Source of the DNA: Quillaja saponaria
Taxonomy: Eukaryota; Streptophyta; Magnoliopsida; Fabales; Quillajaceae
Assembly (NCBI GenBank): GCA_029379385.1
Contig: CM055612.1
Coordinates: 12,214,001 to 12,278,000, forward strand
Reading direction: 5' to 3'
Length of the DNA stretch: 64,000 nucleotides
The notes below the pieces were generated by a model. That model did no database searches and was not told the DNA's origin. It saw only the letters and a program-made list of their open reading frames with translations. Both the position numbers and the translations under genes were made by a program. Positions 12,943 through 23,500 of the stretch are shown here, in pieces; the stretch's first letter is position 1, and every line of letters begins with the position of its first letter.

Positions 12943-13550
12943 GGGTGAGCATTGATCGAGTCAATCCATTCGATTTTAAACCTCCCATTAAACTGAATAG
13001 ACAATGTCGGGTCTCCAAATAAAATCAACCAAAGTTGCAATGAAAAACAATCAATTTTAAAATAATTAGAATCAAAATGAAGGTCGGGTCAATCAGTTTT
13101 TAAACTTGGAGGATATGCTTAATTTTTTTTATGTATTTATGAAGATTTAAGTCATGTCAGGTCGGTTATGACTGATTCGTGTTTTATTTTTAAAAGTTGT
13201 TATTCGGTTTTCAGTCTAAAATCAATAATTTAGATTAAATTTCATTGTGTAAGTATATCAAAAATAAAATATGAGAAAATAAATATAAATACATACATTG
13301 TATAATTTTAAAATCAATGAAGTTATTAACATATGCAATATTTTATTTTTCATATAAAAATAAATAAAAAATATATTTATTTTATCATGACGCTTCAAGT
13401 TGGTTAATCAACACTTAAAAATATCCCAATTGATAAATCAAATTGAGCTGACCTTTATGCAAAATTCCAAATTGACATAAGTGTGGAAAAAAATCATTTT
13501 TAAAGTTGTCTTTTTTTTAAAGGTTAGTTTAGGTTGATTCCTGCACACCC
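12943..13550. mobile_element. MITE-like element with GGGTG(A/T)GCA ends
   Basis: The left end reads GGGTGAGCATTG and the right end, in reverse complement, reads GGGTGTGCAGGA. The interior carries several TCGGGT/GGTCGG-type repeats, seen in non-autonomous hAT-like elements of plants. No 8-bp target duplication can be recognised, and there is no transposase. The superfamily is an inference from the terminal hexamer only. Confidence 0.4.
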
Positions 13551-13559
13551 CCACTTAAG

Positions 13560-13872
13560 ATTGAGAATGAAAGCTTCACCTTTTTTTATGTGCAAGAAAT
13601 GACATTCTTTAATTAATAAGCGCCTACAACAGTTCGTACAAAGCTAAGTAGGGAGCTTGAGTAACAAAACAAAATAATAGATGACTAAGTCAGAAGCTTG
13701 ACTAAGTCCGCTTGAAAAAAATAATTAGAAATAAAACATGGAACAAAATCATAGATGACTAAGTCGAGAGCTTGAGTAACAAGAAATTTTACACGGCCAT
13801 CAATGCAGCTATTTGCTTCCCTAAAGATGTGACTAATAGGAGGTAAGAGTAATCTAGAAATCCAAAAGTAAC
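13560..13872 (-). pseudogene. LINE RNase H tail beside the Gypsy element
   Basis: On the minus strand, just beyond the left LTR border, 13840-13720 reads ISHIFREANSCID, followed by VTQALDLVIYDFVPCF. This is the RNase H region of a plant LINE; compare NLVIYDSVPTF at 20.6 kb. On the other side of the Gypsy element, 17168-17240 (minus) reads SYLFYSYNNLIYDYRKLMKC, which resembles the segment that normally precedes this motif. The simplest reading is that the Gypsy element inserted into an existing LINE. The 13560-13870 part also contains a short internal duplication around GACTAAGTC and GCTTGAGTAACAA. Confidence 0.5.
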
Positions 13873-14179
13873 CAGAAATTCAGATGATCCTTTCACAAAT
13901 GAGAAGGGTCTAAATTCAGAGAGAATGAGAGAGAAAAGAATAACAAAAAGGAGAGAGAACGAAATAAAGTCTCAGCTCATTGATTGCATAGCAGAATAGG
14001 AAATTCAATCCTTACAAGCCAGTTAATAAAGCTAAAATGAATTCAATAAACTCACTAGCCATTGCCTTTCTGGCTATCTAACAACTTACAACTTAGCAAA
14101 ATGTCGCATTCCAATAAAAACGTAAACTGCCCAATATGGCCTATGGTTAAAAAGCCCTCACACGATAAAACCTATATCA
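13873..14179 (-). repeat. 3' LTR of the Gypsy element
   Basis: It aligns along its whole 307 bp with the copy at 16861-17167. It ends TATATCA on the plus strand, which is TGATATA at the LTR start on the minus strand. The opposite end has lost the terminal TG/CA dinucleotide seen in the partner (CAGAAATTCAG here against TGATAATTCAG there). Confidence 0.85.
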
Positions 14180-14374
14180 ATACACACTACTATGAGAGTA
14201 TCCTTGTCCTCAAGGATCAAAATGTGGAAATCTCTCCTTTAATAAACCATAATCTTCCCCAGGTCTAATCCTCTCTTCCCTCATACTACCCTGCACCAAC
14301 ACTTGAACTACTACCCTATTATCCTTATTCACAGTTCTCCTCTCTTAAATGGCTATAGGCTCTAATAGCAAATG

Positions 14375-16446
14375 TCATTCATCATTGAAGAAAGGTAATT
14401 GAGTATGTATATTATGGTATCCATTGTTTATTCTGAGTAATGATAGATGGAACACATTGTGGATTATGGACCCTACAGGCAGTGCCAAAGCATAGGCTAC
14501 CTCTCCCACCCTTGCTGTTATCAAATATGGTTCATAATACCTTATTAAAAGCTTGTGATGACTAGTGCTTCCTGCTGAAACTTGTTTGTAGGGCTTAAGC
14601 TTCAAATAAACCTGGTCCTCAACTGTAAATACCCTCTCAGACCTGTGTCTATCAACTTGGAGCTTCATCATATTCTGAGCTTTGACTAGGTACTGCATAA
14701 GTCTTTGCAACTAATAACCTATCCACCATGTCATTGTTTAAATCCTTCCTTTTGTAAGGTATAGGGATGGGTGGTTCTTGACAGAATAAAGCCTGGTATA
14801 GAGACATGTTGACTGAAGAGTAATGTGAAGTGATATACCAAAATTGAACCAATGGTAGCCATTTAACCCACTACTTAGGATCACTAGCAAAACACCTTAA
14901 GTAAGCTTCCAAGGATCTGTTGATAACCTTAGTCTGCCCATCAGACTGTGGATGATAAGCAGTAAAGTAGTAAAGCTACACTTTTTGCATTTTAAAGAAC
15001 TCTTTTCATAAATTAGATAGGAATATAGCATCTCTGTCAGAGACTATGTCCTCAGGCTAACCATGAATGCAATACACCTTATCCATGAATGCTCTAACTA
15101 CTATCAACATAGTATAAGGGTGTTGCAACCCTATAAAATGTATAAATTATCCACTATGACTAAAATGACAGTCTTACCTTTAGAGTTAGGTAATCTATCA
15201 ATAAAGTCCATGAAAATAGAGGTTCATACTCTACTAGGTATTTGCAATGGCTGTAATAGATCAGGATAAGCCACTATCTCCCCTTTGAACCTTTGGCATA
15301 TCTTACAACTCCTTATGAAATTCCTCACCTGTTTTTGCATACCCTTCCAATAAAAGTTGCTACTCAATCTTTTTAAGGTAGCATGCACCCTAGAATGTCT
15401 ACCATAAAAGCTTTCATGAAATAACTGTAGCAGGTCTTGTTTGATTCCTTAATTGCTGCTAACTACTAGCTTTCCTTTTATCCTCAACTATCCTTCCATC
15501 TGCTACTTCATAATGTATGTGGTCACCACAACCCTGCTATACCTCAGTCATCAAGTCCAATAGCTTGTTATCTAATTAATAACTGTTAACAATTATATCT
15601 AACAAGTCAGTAGTCACTGCAAAAACAATAATGCAAGTACTGTCTATAGCTATCTCATGAGATACTCTAGACAACATCTGCCACCACATTCTCCTTACCC
15701 TTCTTGTAATGGATTTCATAAGCCAACCCCATCAACTTAGGTAGCCATTTCTACATAACTGCATTGCACTCTTTCTACTTTAGCATGTGCTTCAAGGCCT
15801 TGTGATAAGTTTTTATTATAAAGTGTCTCATATTCAAGTATTACTTCCACTTATTCACAACAAATACTATGACAATAAGCTCTTTCTCGTATGTAGATAG
15901 AGCTAGGTGTTTGGGTCTTAGAGCTTTGCTGATATAGGCTATGGGATATCCTTTCTGCAACAGTATTACCCAAATGCCTACCCCCAGAAGTATATGTCTC
16001 AATCATAAATGTCACCTTAATCAGGCAATGATAGTACTGGAGCTTGACTCATTAATTATTTCAACTGCTGGAAGGCCTCCTCAGTAGCCTGGTTTTATTA
16101 GAAACCATTTGTTTGTAGCAACATAGTTAATCCCTTGCTATTTTCCCATAATCCTTTATGAGTATTTTGTAGTAGCCTGTTAAGCTTAAAAACCTTTCAA
16201 TTCCTTCACTCCTTTTGACCTAAGCCACTGACTTATTATTGTAATCTTCTTAGGATCTACAACAACACCTTGTTCACTTATGACATGCCCCAGGTACTCT
16301 ATTTGTAGGCTGCCAAAGATGCATTTAGTCTTTTTGGCATAAAGCACATTCAATCTTAGGATTAACAAAGCTTGTTTAAGATGCTTCAAATGTTTCTTCC
16401 ATGTTTTACTATAAACCAAAATATCATCAAAGAATACCAATAACAA
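14375..16446 (-). pseudogene. Gypsy pol remnant (RT, RNase H, integrase)
   Basis: Minus strand. 16446-16186 encodes the catalytic part of the reverse transcriptase (FFDDILVYSK, then IEYLGHVISEQGVVVDPKK). 15400-14700 carries a decayed integrase: the zinc-finger half CKICQR near 15300, MDFIDRLP, VSDRDAIF, and [14 protein letters not shown] near 14940, covering the D,D,E catalytic regions. 14710-14375 is the integrase C-terminal region, with HPVF-like chemistry (GSIIHNVFHLSLLR). Stop codons and shifts occur throughout. After the coding end, on the minus strand near 14220, the reading ILEDKD follows, the usual last motif in these polyproteins. Not functional. Confidence 0.8.
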
Positions 16447-16836
16447 TTTTCTTAATAATGGCTCGACTAGATCTTTCCGTTCCCATGGCTCCCAGTAGCT
16501 GCTCTACTGGTTGAATTATAGGTTGATAAGGAACATGAGGCGGAATTGGATTCAGATCATGAGAAATTGGTAATTTAGGCTCTGGAATTGGGGCTAGGGG
16601 AGGAGGTTGCTCTTTTCTTGCCACTGACGCCTGAATCGCTACTACTGCCTCCGTTAAAGCTGGTAGTTTCGAGTCTTAGCTTGTCTTCAGCTTATGGAGT
16701 TTGGAATTTGAAATTGATTTCAAATCTGAGAGAAAAGACTCAATACCACCAAAGCTTGATTCAATGATCTCCATTTTATATTCCAAGGCTATAAAACGTT
16801 GGTCAATTTATGCATCATTGATATTTACCATGGTTG
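16427..16836 (-). pseudogene. Gypsy gag N-terminal remnant
   Basis: Just after the PBS the minus strand has an ATG (16831-16829) and a frame reading MVNINDA-stop. The frame then continues IDQRFIALEYKMEIIES and SFGGIESFLSDLKS, then a second TAA, then ALTEAVVAIQASVARKEQPP. Such acidic, coiled-coil-like N-termini starting immediately after the PBS are normal for Gypsy gag. The capsid and nucleocapsid parts are absent: the frame passes straight into RT sequence near 16440, marking an internal deletion. Two in-frame stops confirm that it is dead. Confidence 0.6.
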
Positions 16837-16847
16837 CCAAGATATAA

Positions 16848-16859
16848 GCTCTGATACCA
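16848..16859 (-). other. tRNA-Met primer-binding site of the Gypsy element
   Basis: The minus strand reads TGGTATCAGAGC one base after the 5' LTR. This is the standard complement of the 3' end of plant initiator tRNA-Met used to prime minus-strand synthesis. Confidence 0.85.
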
Positions 16860-16860
16860 C

Positions 16861-17167
16861 TGATAATTCAGATGATCCTCTCACAAATAAGAAGGGTTTA
16901 AATTCAAAGAGAATGAGAGAGGAAAGAATAACTAAAAGGAGAATGAACATAAACAAAACTCAGCTCAATGATTGCATAACATAATGGGGAATTCAATCCT
17001 TACAAGCCAATTAATAAAGCCAAAAGGAAATTGATAAACTCATTAGTCATTGCCCCTCTAATTGTCTAACAACTTAGAACTCAGCAAAATGTTGCATTCC
17101 AATAAAAACATAAACTATCCAATACAACTTATAGTTAAAAAACCCACAGACAATAAAACCTATATCA
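16861..17167 (-). repeat. 5' LTR of the Gypsy element
   Basis: Same length (307 bp) and same register as 13873-14179, with many scattered substitutions. It is bounded by TG...CA (TGATAATTCAG at the plus-strand left end, TATATCA at the right end). Confidence 0.85.
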
Positions 17168-17240
17168 CTCTCCCTGCTGGAAGCATTTCATTAATTTTCT
17201 GTAGTCGTATATGAGATTGTTATAGGAGTAGAACAGGTAA

Positions 17241-20200
17241 GAAAAATTAAGAGATTTTGGGATAAGTTTGGATCCAATCTTTCAGGGTCTAAAGGAGTTG
17301 ACTCGACCTTGTTATAAGCTCTTCATAAGATGGACTCTCAATCATTAAGGTAGTTGACTTAGGTTTTGGTTTTGGGGTATAAGTGGTTCCAGGCACACCT
17401 AATAACTCAAACATGAAATCGAATTGTATTTGTATCTCATTGATTCAGCGGTTAGCTAATTCCCTTACATACCTTTTGGTAATAGACTATCTAGGCTAAG
17501 TAGGTAATGAGACTTAATGAGACTCGATAGGAATGGACTATTCGGTGTAGGTGGACTTGTCATAACTAAGATATTATGTAAATGTATTTACAAGCTTAAC
17601 AAGAGAATACCCATTTCCCTGAGTAATTCAATGGTAATTGTGACCTTAGACATATGTTAATAAAATATACAAACAGAATTTCTCAAATTTTGATAATCAT
17701 AAATTGAGTACCAATGTGGTTCGAAGAGAAGTGCAAGAGTGAAATATGAAAAAGTTACCCAAAAAAAATTATCATCATGTGCTATAATGAAATGTTTATA
17801 TCTACCAAATAAGCACAATATGACCATGAATCATACCATGTCATTTTTTTCTCTCTCCTTTTTTTTTTTTTTTTTTTGTAAGAATAAAACTTCAACTGAA
17901 GAAAGTAACAAAAACTAAAAGCAATATGCAAATCTAAGAATGTCTCGAAAAACGGGCTGCAGTTGTCAAAGAAATGGTACCTAGGCCATTGAGGCTGTGG
18001 GTTGGGTCGTATGTGGGCCTGCGTAAATGGGTAACCTGATCTAGAACTAGAGTGGGGTGCGGCATGGACAGCACTCTGCAGGGACAGCGCTCTGCAGCGG
18101 CTCGACTGGGCTCGTTGAGATTTTGCTGTGAAGAGTTTCTTTACAAGCACTCTTGTGATAATGCAATCTAACAGATTTACGTTCAAAGATGAAAGCATTT
18201 CATTGCTTTAATAGACACCTGAATTGCATAAGATAGCAGTAGTAGAGCTAGATATTTATTTTGGATGCTAACATAAAAAATAAGAAAGTATATAAGCATC
18301 GAATAAGTATTACATAGAAAATAATAAACATAATATATATATATATATAAAATATCATGTTTTATCTTGTCAAATAATTAGGCATCAAATAAGGATTATA
18401 TTTACTACAGATTTATCGTCTCTTTTTTTGTTATTTATTTTTCTAGCAAAAGCAATACCATAAAATAATTACAACTTTATATATTATAAGGGCCATATTT
18501 ATAAGAATTAAAAAAATTTAAGTGTCAAAGTGATTAAAGTATAACTTTTTGAGAGTCAAAATACAATTTATCCAAACTTGTAGGTATAAACGTGATAGAA
18601 ATATACAATTAAAAAAAAATTCCTAAAATTGAGTAACTGTTATTAAAGATATCAAATTTTGACGGATCAAAATGTTTAAAGTAAAATATTTAAGAGTCAA
18701 AGTATAATTTACATAAAATCTTATAGGGGTCAAAAATGATAAAAATACAAAGTTTTACAGGCTAAAATTAACTTTCCCAAAAATGCAGCCCCTACAGGTC
18801 CCATGTAACGCCTCTGGACTGACGGACAAACTCACAAATATTTCTTCAAAAATGTCTTGAGGATCAAATTGCAATAAGATTTTCTCGCTTAAGGGTCATT
18901 CCAGGTTTACATGAATGGATTCGTTGTGGTAGTGGCAGGTGCCTTTGTCAAATCCTGGGCCTGGATTTGCTTTATAAGCAAACGGTTTTAAATCATTTAC
19001 GGTGTGAAAAAAATAATAATAATAAAATTATTTCTACAAATTAATTAATTTTAAATGAATTTTTTTATTTAAAATAAAAATTACATTTGGTATGTGAAAA
19101 GTCGATTTATTTTATTGTATATAGAAGGTTTTGATTGTGGAATCTCATAGAGGAAGCAAACACTTTATTTCAACATATACTTTTACAAAACACCAACCCT
19201 GTCTAGGAGGATTCCAAGGAATCATAGAGGAATTCACAGGTTTCCCTTTTTATGGTTAGCTGCAATGAAAAAGAACTCTGCCACATGGAATGTTTTTACA
19301 GACAGGAAACATGCAATCTGATTTATATTTATCGTTCACCTAATAAAAATCAATCAGAATTATATTTATTGTTTCCTAATCAGAAATAGTAGGATGTGTT
19401 GAAAAATTGATAACTCTAAACATATAAAAGAATAATATTGAAGATAAAAATAAAATATTATTTTGGTGACAAGGCAGTGACATAATATATTTTTAAATAG
19501 GATTACATAGCCTACTTTACCAACATAGACAATTCAAATTGTCTAGACGTTTCTATAATCTCCGTATAATGAAATACAATTCTAGAGAAAGTTTGGCTCG
19601 CTAAGCTAATTATCCTTGCCGCCATAATATTTGTGTTCCTTATAATTTAGGGTTTCCTTCTTAAAACCAGGGCCCAGACCCAGTCCCAAAGTTTGCCCCG
19701 TGGACATTGGACCCAATTGCATAAAAATACAAACTCGTTCATTTTATTTCTTTTTCTTTCCCTTATGGTGTTATGGGGTTTTCTCTTTCTTCCTCTTTTT
19801 TCTCTTTTCTATTCATCAAATAATTATATCATGTTTTACATTTATTATAGATCATTGCAACAAGTCAAATTATAAATTTCTTTTTGTTTATATGTTTGTA
19901 GACACTCATTTATTAGTTGAAATAATATAATTAATTTTCTATAGATAAAAAAAATTACAATAATAAAAGTAATTATTTAAAATGAATCCTATATCATCTA
20001 AGTTAGATAGTTTGAGCCTTAACTTTTATTTTATGTGTCTATAGCCATTGTGATGGTGACTATAGGGCCACTTTATGTAATTGAGAGCATGCAATATTTT
20101 TATTTTATGTTGAAATCACTTGAAAGACAAAGAGAAGGAAAAAAAAAAAAAAAACCTTAACTATGTTTTTATACTTGAAATAGTTGAATAACTAATTCAA

Positions 20201-20515
20201 AATGTTTATTAATATTTAAATATATATATATATATATATTAAAACAATTATAATATAAGTAAGTTATGTTAACAAGTTGTTAGCTCAATGTGTTCAATTG
20301 AATTCCTTGTTCTATTCAAATTAATTTTAATAGAGGTTACATGGACAAATGAGAGTAGATGAAAGATTATGTCGTTTGACAAATTCACACTTAAATTTTT
20401 ATAAATTAAAATTAAAATAATTCAGAAAAAAAATTTTAAAAATTAAATTAAACTGAAAAAATAAAATAAAAATCAAACCCTTCTTCGTTTTATTAACTTT
20501 CCCTTTTCAAACCTT
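17241..20515. other. Non-coding DNA with one GC-richer patch
   Basis: No gene is supported. The segment at about 17940-18130 is distinctly richer in G and C than its surroundings and carries a repeated CAG(C/G)(A/G)CTCTGCAG motif. The 138-codon minus-strand frame over it (18198-17782) has no recognised domain and ends in a lysine-rich run from a T-tract. The rest is AT-rich with (TA)n tracts near 18331-18349 and 20221-20240. Confidence 0.5.
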
Positions 20516-20790
20516 TTGCAAACCTCTAAATCGCCGATTACCCAAGTTCCTCCTTTCTTCCTTCAAATTCTAGAGAAACAAAACAATTGTGCTGATGTTT
20601 TGGCTGAAGTGGGAGTGCAACAAGAAGATCACAATCTGGTCATTTATGACTCGGTTCCTACTTTTGTTACGCTAGCTTTTAGTGACGATTTGAAAGGAAT
20701 ATGTTTTCCTAGCTAGACTTCTTGTAAAACATTGTTAACTTATAAATCTCCCTTTTGCACCCAAAAAAAATAAATATATATATATCTCAA
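20516..20790 (+). pseudogene. LINE RNase H C-terminal tail with A-rich end
   Basis: The plus strand reads NNCADVLAEVGVQQEDHNLV, then IYDSVPTFVTLAFSDDLKGI, then a stop at 20716. This is the usual end of a plant LINE ORF2 (N-x-C-A-D-x-L-A...; VIYDSVP...F). About 60 bp of AT-rich sequence follow and then an A-rich stretch (20763-20775), consistent with the 3' end of a 5'-truncated LINE. The first residues of the open frame do not look like RNase H and probably belong to flanking DNA. Confidence 0.6.
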
Positions 20791-22470
20791 GCTGTTAAGA
20801 TAACTGTTTTGAGAATATTTTTAGGTCCATACATAAAAATTCTAGTTGCATATTTAGTTTTCACAAAACACTACGATACACTATCGAAAAGAATAATGTG
20901 AAAGAATATAGGCAATCAAGTCAAAATTGGTATGAAGGCAGTATTTCAACCATAAGTCACTCAAGCTTTCAAGGAAGAAACCCCTCACAGTCCTAACCAG
21001 AAAAACCCTGAAAGAGAATACATACATCAAGCAAGAAAACGAATCTGGGCGAATAGATTAGCGATGACAACATCATCCATTTGAACCACAAGCAAGTCCT
21101 AAGGTACACAAACAATGTCACTTCCTATACTAACAGAAAGATAACAGTAGATCTAGCATCAAATTTCAACAATACTCCAGGACAGACAAATTAGATATTC
21201 ATGCTTCTACCCACAAAAAAAAAAAAAAAAAAAAAACTCATGCTATGGTGCAGTAAGAAGAGAAATAGATATTCTGACAATAACATGTGCTTGTTCTCAG
21301 AGGATGTCATGGAGGACAGCGTAAATGCAAACTTGATCAGTAATCAATAGCTGAGAAAAACCACTCATATCAAACAAATTCCCTAATGATCATCTAAGAA
21401 GAATAGTTTTTCAATCTTTAATCCTAAAAACCAATAAAGAAGTTCTTCAAGAACATAATAACAATTCTTTCCCTAGCTAGTTATTCCTCTCCCAAATCAT
21501 TCTTCCTGAATCTTGTCATCCTTCTCACATAATGAACGAACAGTTTTTTGCATAAATCTTATGAAACAAATTGTTAATTCATAGAGATTTCTTTCAAACA
21601 TAGTTTGATACCCTCAAAGTAGTTTTAGTAAAACAAGCACTTAGTAGAACAAAGAAGCGTTGAAATTTACCAATTTACTAAACATTTATATTAAAATCCA
21701 GTAAGTATTAAAAACAAATTCGAAAGAAAAATAAAGATGAAAATCTAGCGTAAGTGGTCTGACACTTAGTACCTACTGTTTGTGGCTAGTCATTATTGAG
21801 CTCCTGTAGTTAGGATAAAAGTTGTGTTAGTGACCTTCTCACATATTTTATTTATTAGTGAAAATGAAAGAATTAAGTTAGAGGTTCTATAAAGTAATTA
21901 GGCACTAAGGTGAACTGGGAAGATATTCTGGTCCGCTAAGACATGGCTGAACAAACTGTAAGTTATCAAAAGGGCAACAACAGTAACAACCACATCTAAT
22001 TACTTCTCATGCATACTAGCCACTTGTCTCCCTTCATATCCTAAATAAACTCAAACAGTTTTATTTATTTTCAGACACACAAAAAAAACAAAATCACAAT
22101 CTGATTGTACAGTTTCAAGTCTGAATCTTCTTGGGGACCTCCATAAACTCGATATTCCCGATGTGATGGCCTTTATCTATGACCACTAAATCAAAAATAT
22201 AAAAAAAAAAAAAAAATTATGTATTTAACATTTTGAATATTTGTATGAGACTTGATACTTAGCATTTAAAATATTTATTACATATCATTAAAATCATATT
22301 TAACCAACTTATTAAATGTAAAAAACTTTCTAAGTATTAGATAGCTAGTTTTAAAAGTTTATTCATATAAAAATTATTGTATTTATAGCGTCTTAACAAA
22401 TAAATTAAATCCACTCTTTACAAAAATCTATCACTCAACAATTTTCCTAAAAATCACTATAGAAAATTCC
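20791..22470. other. Non-coding DNA; transcript-like segment ending in A22
   Basis: No coding frame is recognised. From about 20930 to 21214 the base composition is more balanced than in the neighbouring DNA. It ends in an uninterrupted run of 22 A (21215-21236), which would fit a small reverse-transcribed sequence, but I cannot name a source. The rest is AT-rich upstream DNA of the carboxylesterase gene. Confidence 0.35.
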
Positions 22471-22480
22471 TATTTAAAAA
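22471..22480 (+). promoter_or_regulatory. Candidate TATA box of the carboxylesterase gene
   Basis: TATTTAAAAA lies 88 bp upstream of the ATG, a plausible distance for a short plant 5' UTR of about 55 nt. No other elements were recognised with confidence. In AT-rich DNA such a motif can occur by chance. Confidence 0.35.
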
Positions 22481-22558
22481 ACTTGGTCATACATGATTGT
22501 AAGCATTACTATTGCCTCTTCATTTTCATCACCATCTTGAATACATTACACAACAAAA

Positions 22559-23500
22559 ATGAATCCCAACTCAACTGAAATAGCTTGTGAATTCCCTTAC
22601 TGCTTGCGTATATACAAAGATGGACATGTCGAGCGTCTCATGGGAAACGAGACCACCCCTCCTGGCACCGATCCCGATACCGGCGTTCAATCTAAAGATA
22701 TCACAATCTCATCGGAAACAGGTGTCTCTGCCCGTTTATTCCTACCAAAAACGATCAACCCGAAACAGAAACTCAAATTGCTTATTTACATCCATGGTGG
22801 AGCCTTTTGTGTTGCTTCCCCTTTTAATCCTGCCTATCACAATCATGTAACCACTCTTGCCGCCAAAGCAAACGTCATCGCTTTATCGGTAAAGTACAGA
22901 TTAGCTCCTGAGCATCCTCTTCCTATTGCATATGAAGACACGTGGACTGCATTCCAATGGGTTGCCTTGCACGTGAACAGAAATGGACCTGAGGCATGGC
23001 TTAATGACCATGCAGATTTTGAACATGTATTCTTTGCTGGAGATAGTGCTGGAGCTAACTTAGCTCATAACATGGCTATGCAGGCTGCTGCTGAAGGACT
23101 TAGTGGTATGAAACTTGATGGCATACTTTTGATCCATCCATATTTTAGAAATAATGAGCCTGATATATGTAATAAGGTTATGGAGTATTTGTATCCGACT
23201 GGGATGGATGATCCGAGAATAAATGCGATAATTGATCCGAAACTGTCGAGTCTAGGATGTTCTAGAGTTGTTGTTTTTGTTGCAGAGAAAGACTTCATAA
23301 GAGATAGGGGGATAGCTTATTATGAAGCATTGAAGAATAGTGGGTGGAGTGGAGTGGTGGAACTTGTTGATACAGAAGATGAGGAGCATGATTTTCATTT
23401 GTTTCATATTGTTACTGGAAAAATTGAGGTCCAAAGTATACACAATCAAAAGGCTGTGGCTCTTGTTAACAAGATGGTTTCTTTCATGACACAATCCTAA
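22559..23500 (+). CDS. Carboxylesterase, CXE / 2-hydroxyisoflavanone dehydratase-like
   Basis: Single-exon 313-aa protein of the plant class I carboxylesterase family (alpha/beta hydrolase 3 fold), which hydrolyses small ester substrates in the cytosol. Some members dehydrate 2-hydroxyisoflavanones, and the gibberellin receptor GID1 derives from the same family. Visible motifs: the opening typical of the family (EIACEFPYCLRIYKDGHVER, residues 7-26), GVQSKDITIS (42-51), oxyanion-hole motif HGGA (79-82; the fourth residue is A where HGGG is usual), YRLAPEHPLP (113-122), nucleophile motif GDSAGAN with Ser163, Asp245 in AEKDFIRDRG, and His277 in EEHDFH. The complete triad argues for an active enzyme rather than a GID1-type receptor, which lacks the His. 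Length is normal for the family and the ATG fits its N-terminus. A polyadenylation-like AATAAA lies at 23647. Substrate cannot be told from sequence. Confidence 0.93.
   Translation: MNPNSTEIACEFPYCLRIYKDGHVERLMGNETTPPGTDPDTGVQSKDITISSETGVSARLFLPKTINPKQKLKLLIYIHGGAFCVASPFNPAYHNHVTTLAAKANVIALSVKYRLAPEHPLPIAYEDTWTAFQWVALHVNRNGPEAWLNDHADFEHVFFAGDSAGANLAHNMAMQAAAEGLSGMKLDGILLIHPYFRNNEPDICNKVMEYLYPTGMDDPRINAIIDPKLSSLGCSRVVVFVAEKDFIRDRGIAYYEALKNSGWSGVVELVDTEDEEHDFHLFHIVTGKIEVQSIHNQKAVALVNKMVSFMTQS

Larger units (their letters stand above)
13873..17167 (-). mobile_element. Internally deleted Ty3/Gypsy LTR retrotransposon
   Basis: Two 307-bp LTRs in direct orientation (13873-14179 and 16861-17167) flank a 2.7-kb interior that reads on the minus strand. 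A 12-nt primer-binding site complementary to initiator tRNA-Met follows the 5' LTR. The interior contains a gag remnant, then directly the second half of a reverse transcriptase, then RNase H/integrase debris. Protease and the front of the RT are missing. Order RT before integrase, the RT motif FFDDILVYS and the integrase tail identify Ty3/Gypsy, probably a chromovirus-like lineage. Multiple stops make it non-functional. The two LTRs are clearly more diverged than those of the Copia element at 45 kb, so this insertion is older. No 5-bp target duplication could be matched. Confidence 0.85.

Noticed and set aside
17782..18198. 138-codon open frame on minus
   Set aside because: No domain is recognised. 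Its end is a Lys/Arg run from a poly-T tract, and the N-terminal part follows from the GC-richer patch. Kept only as an unexplained composition anomaly.
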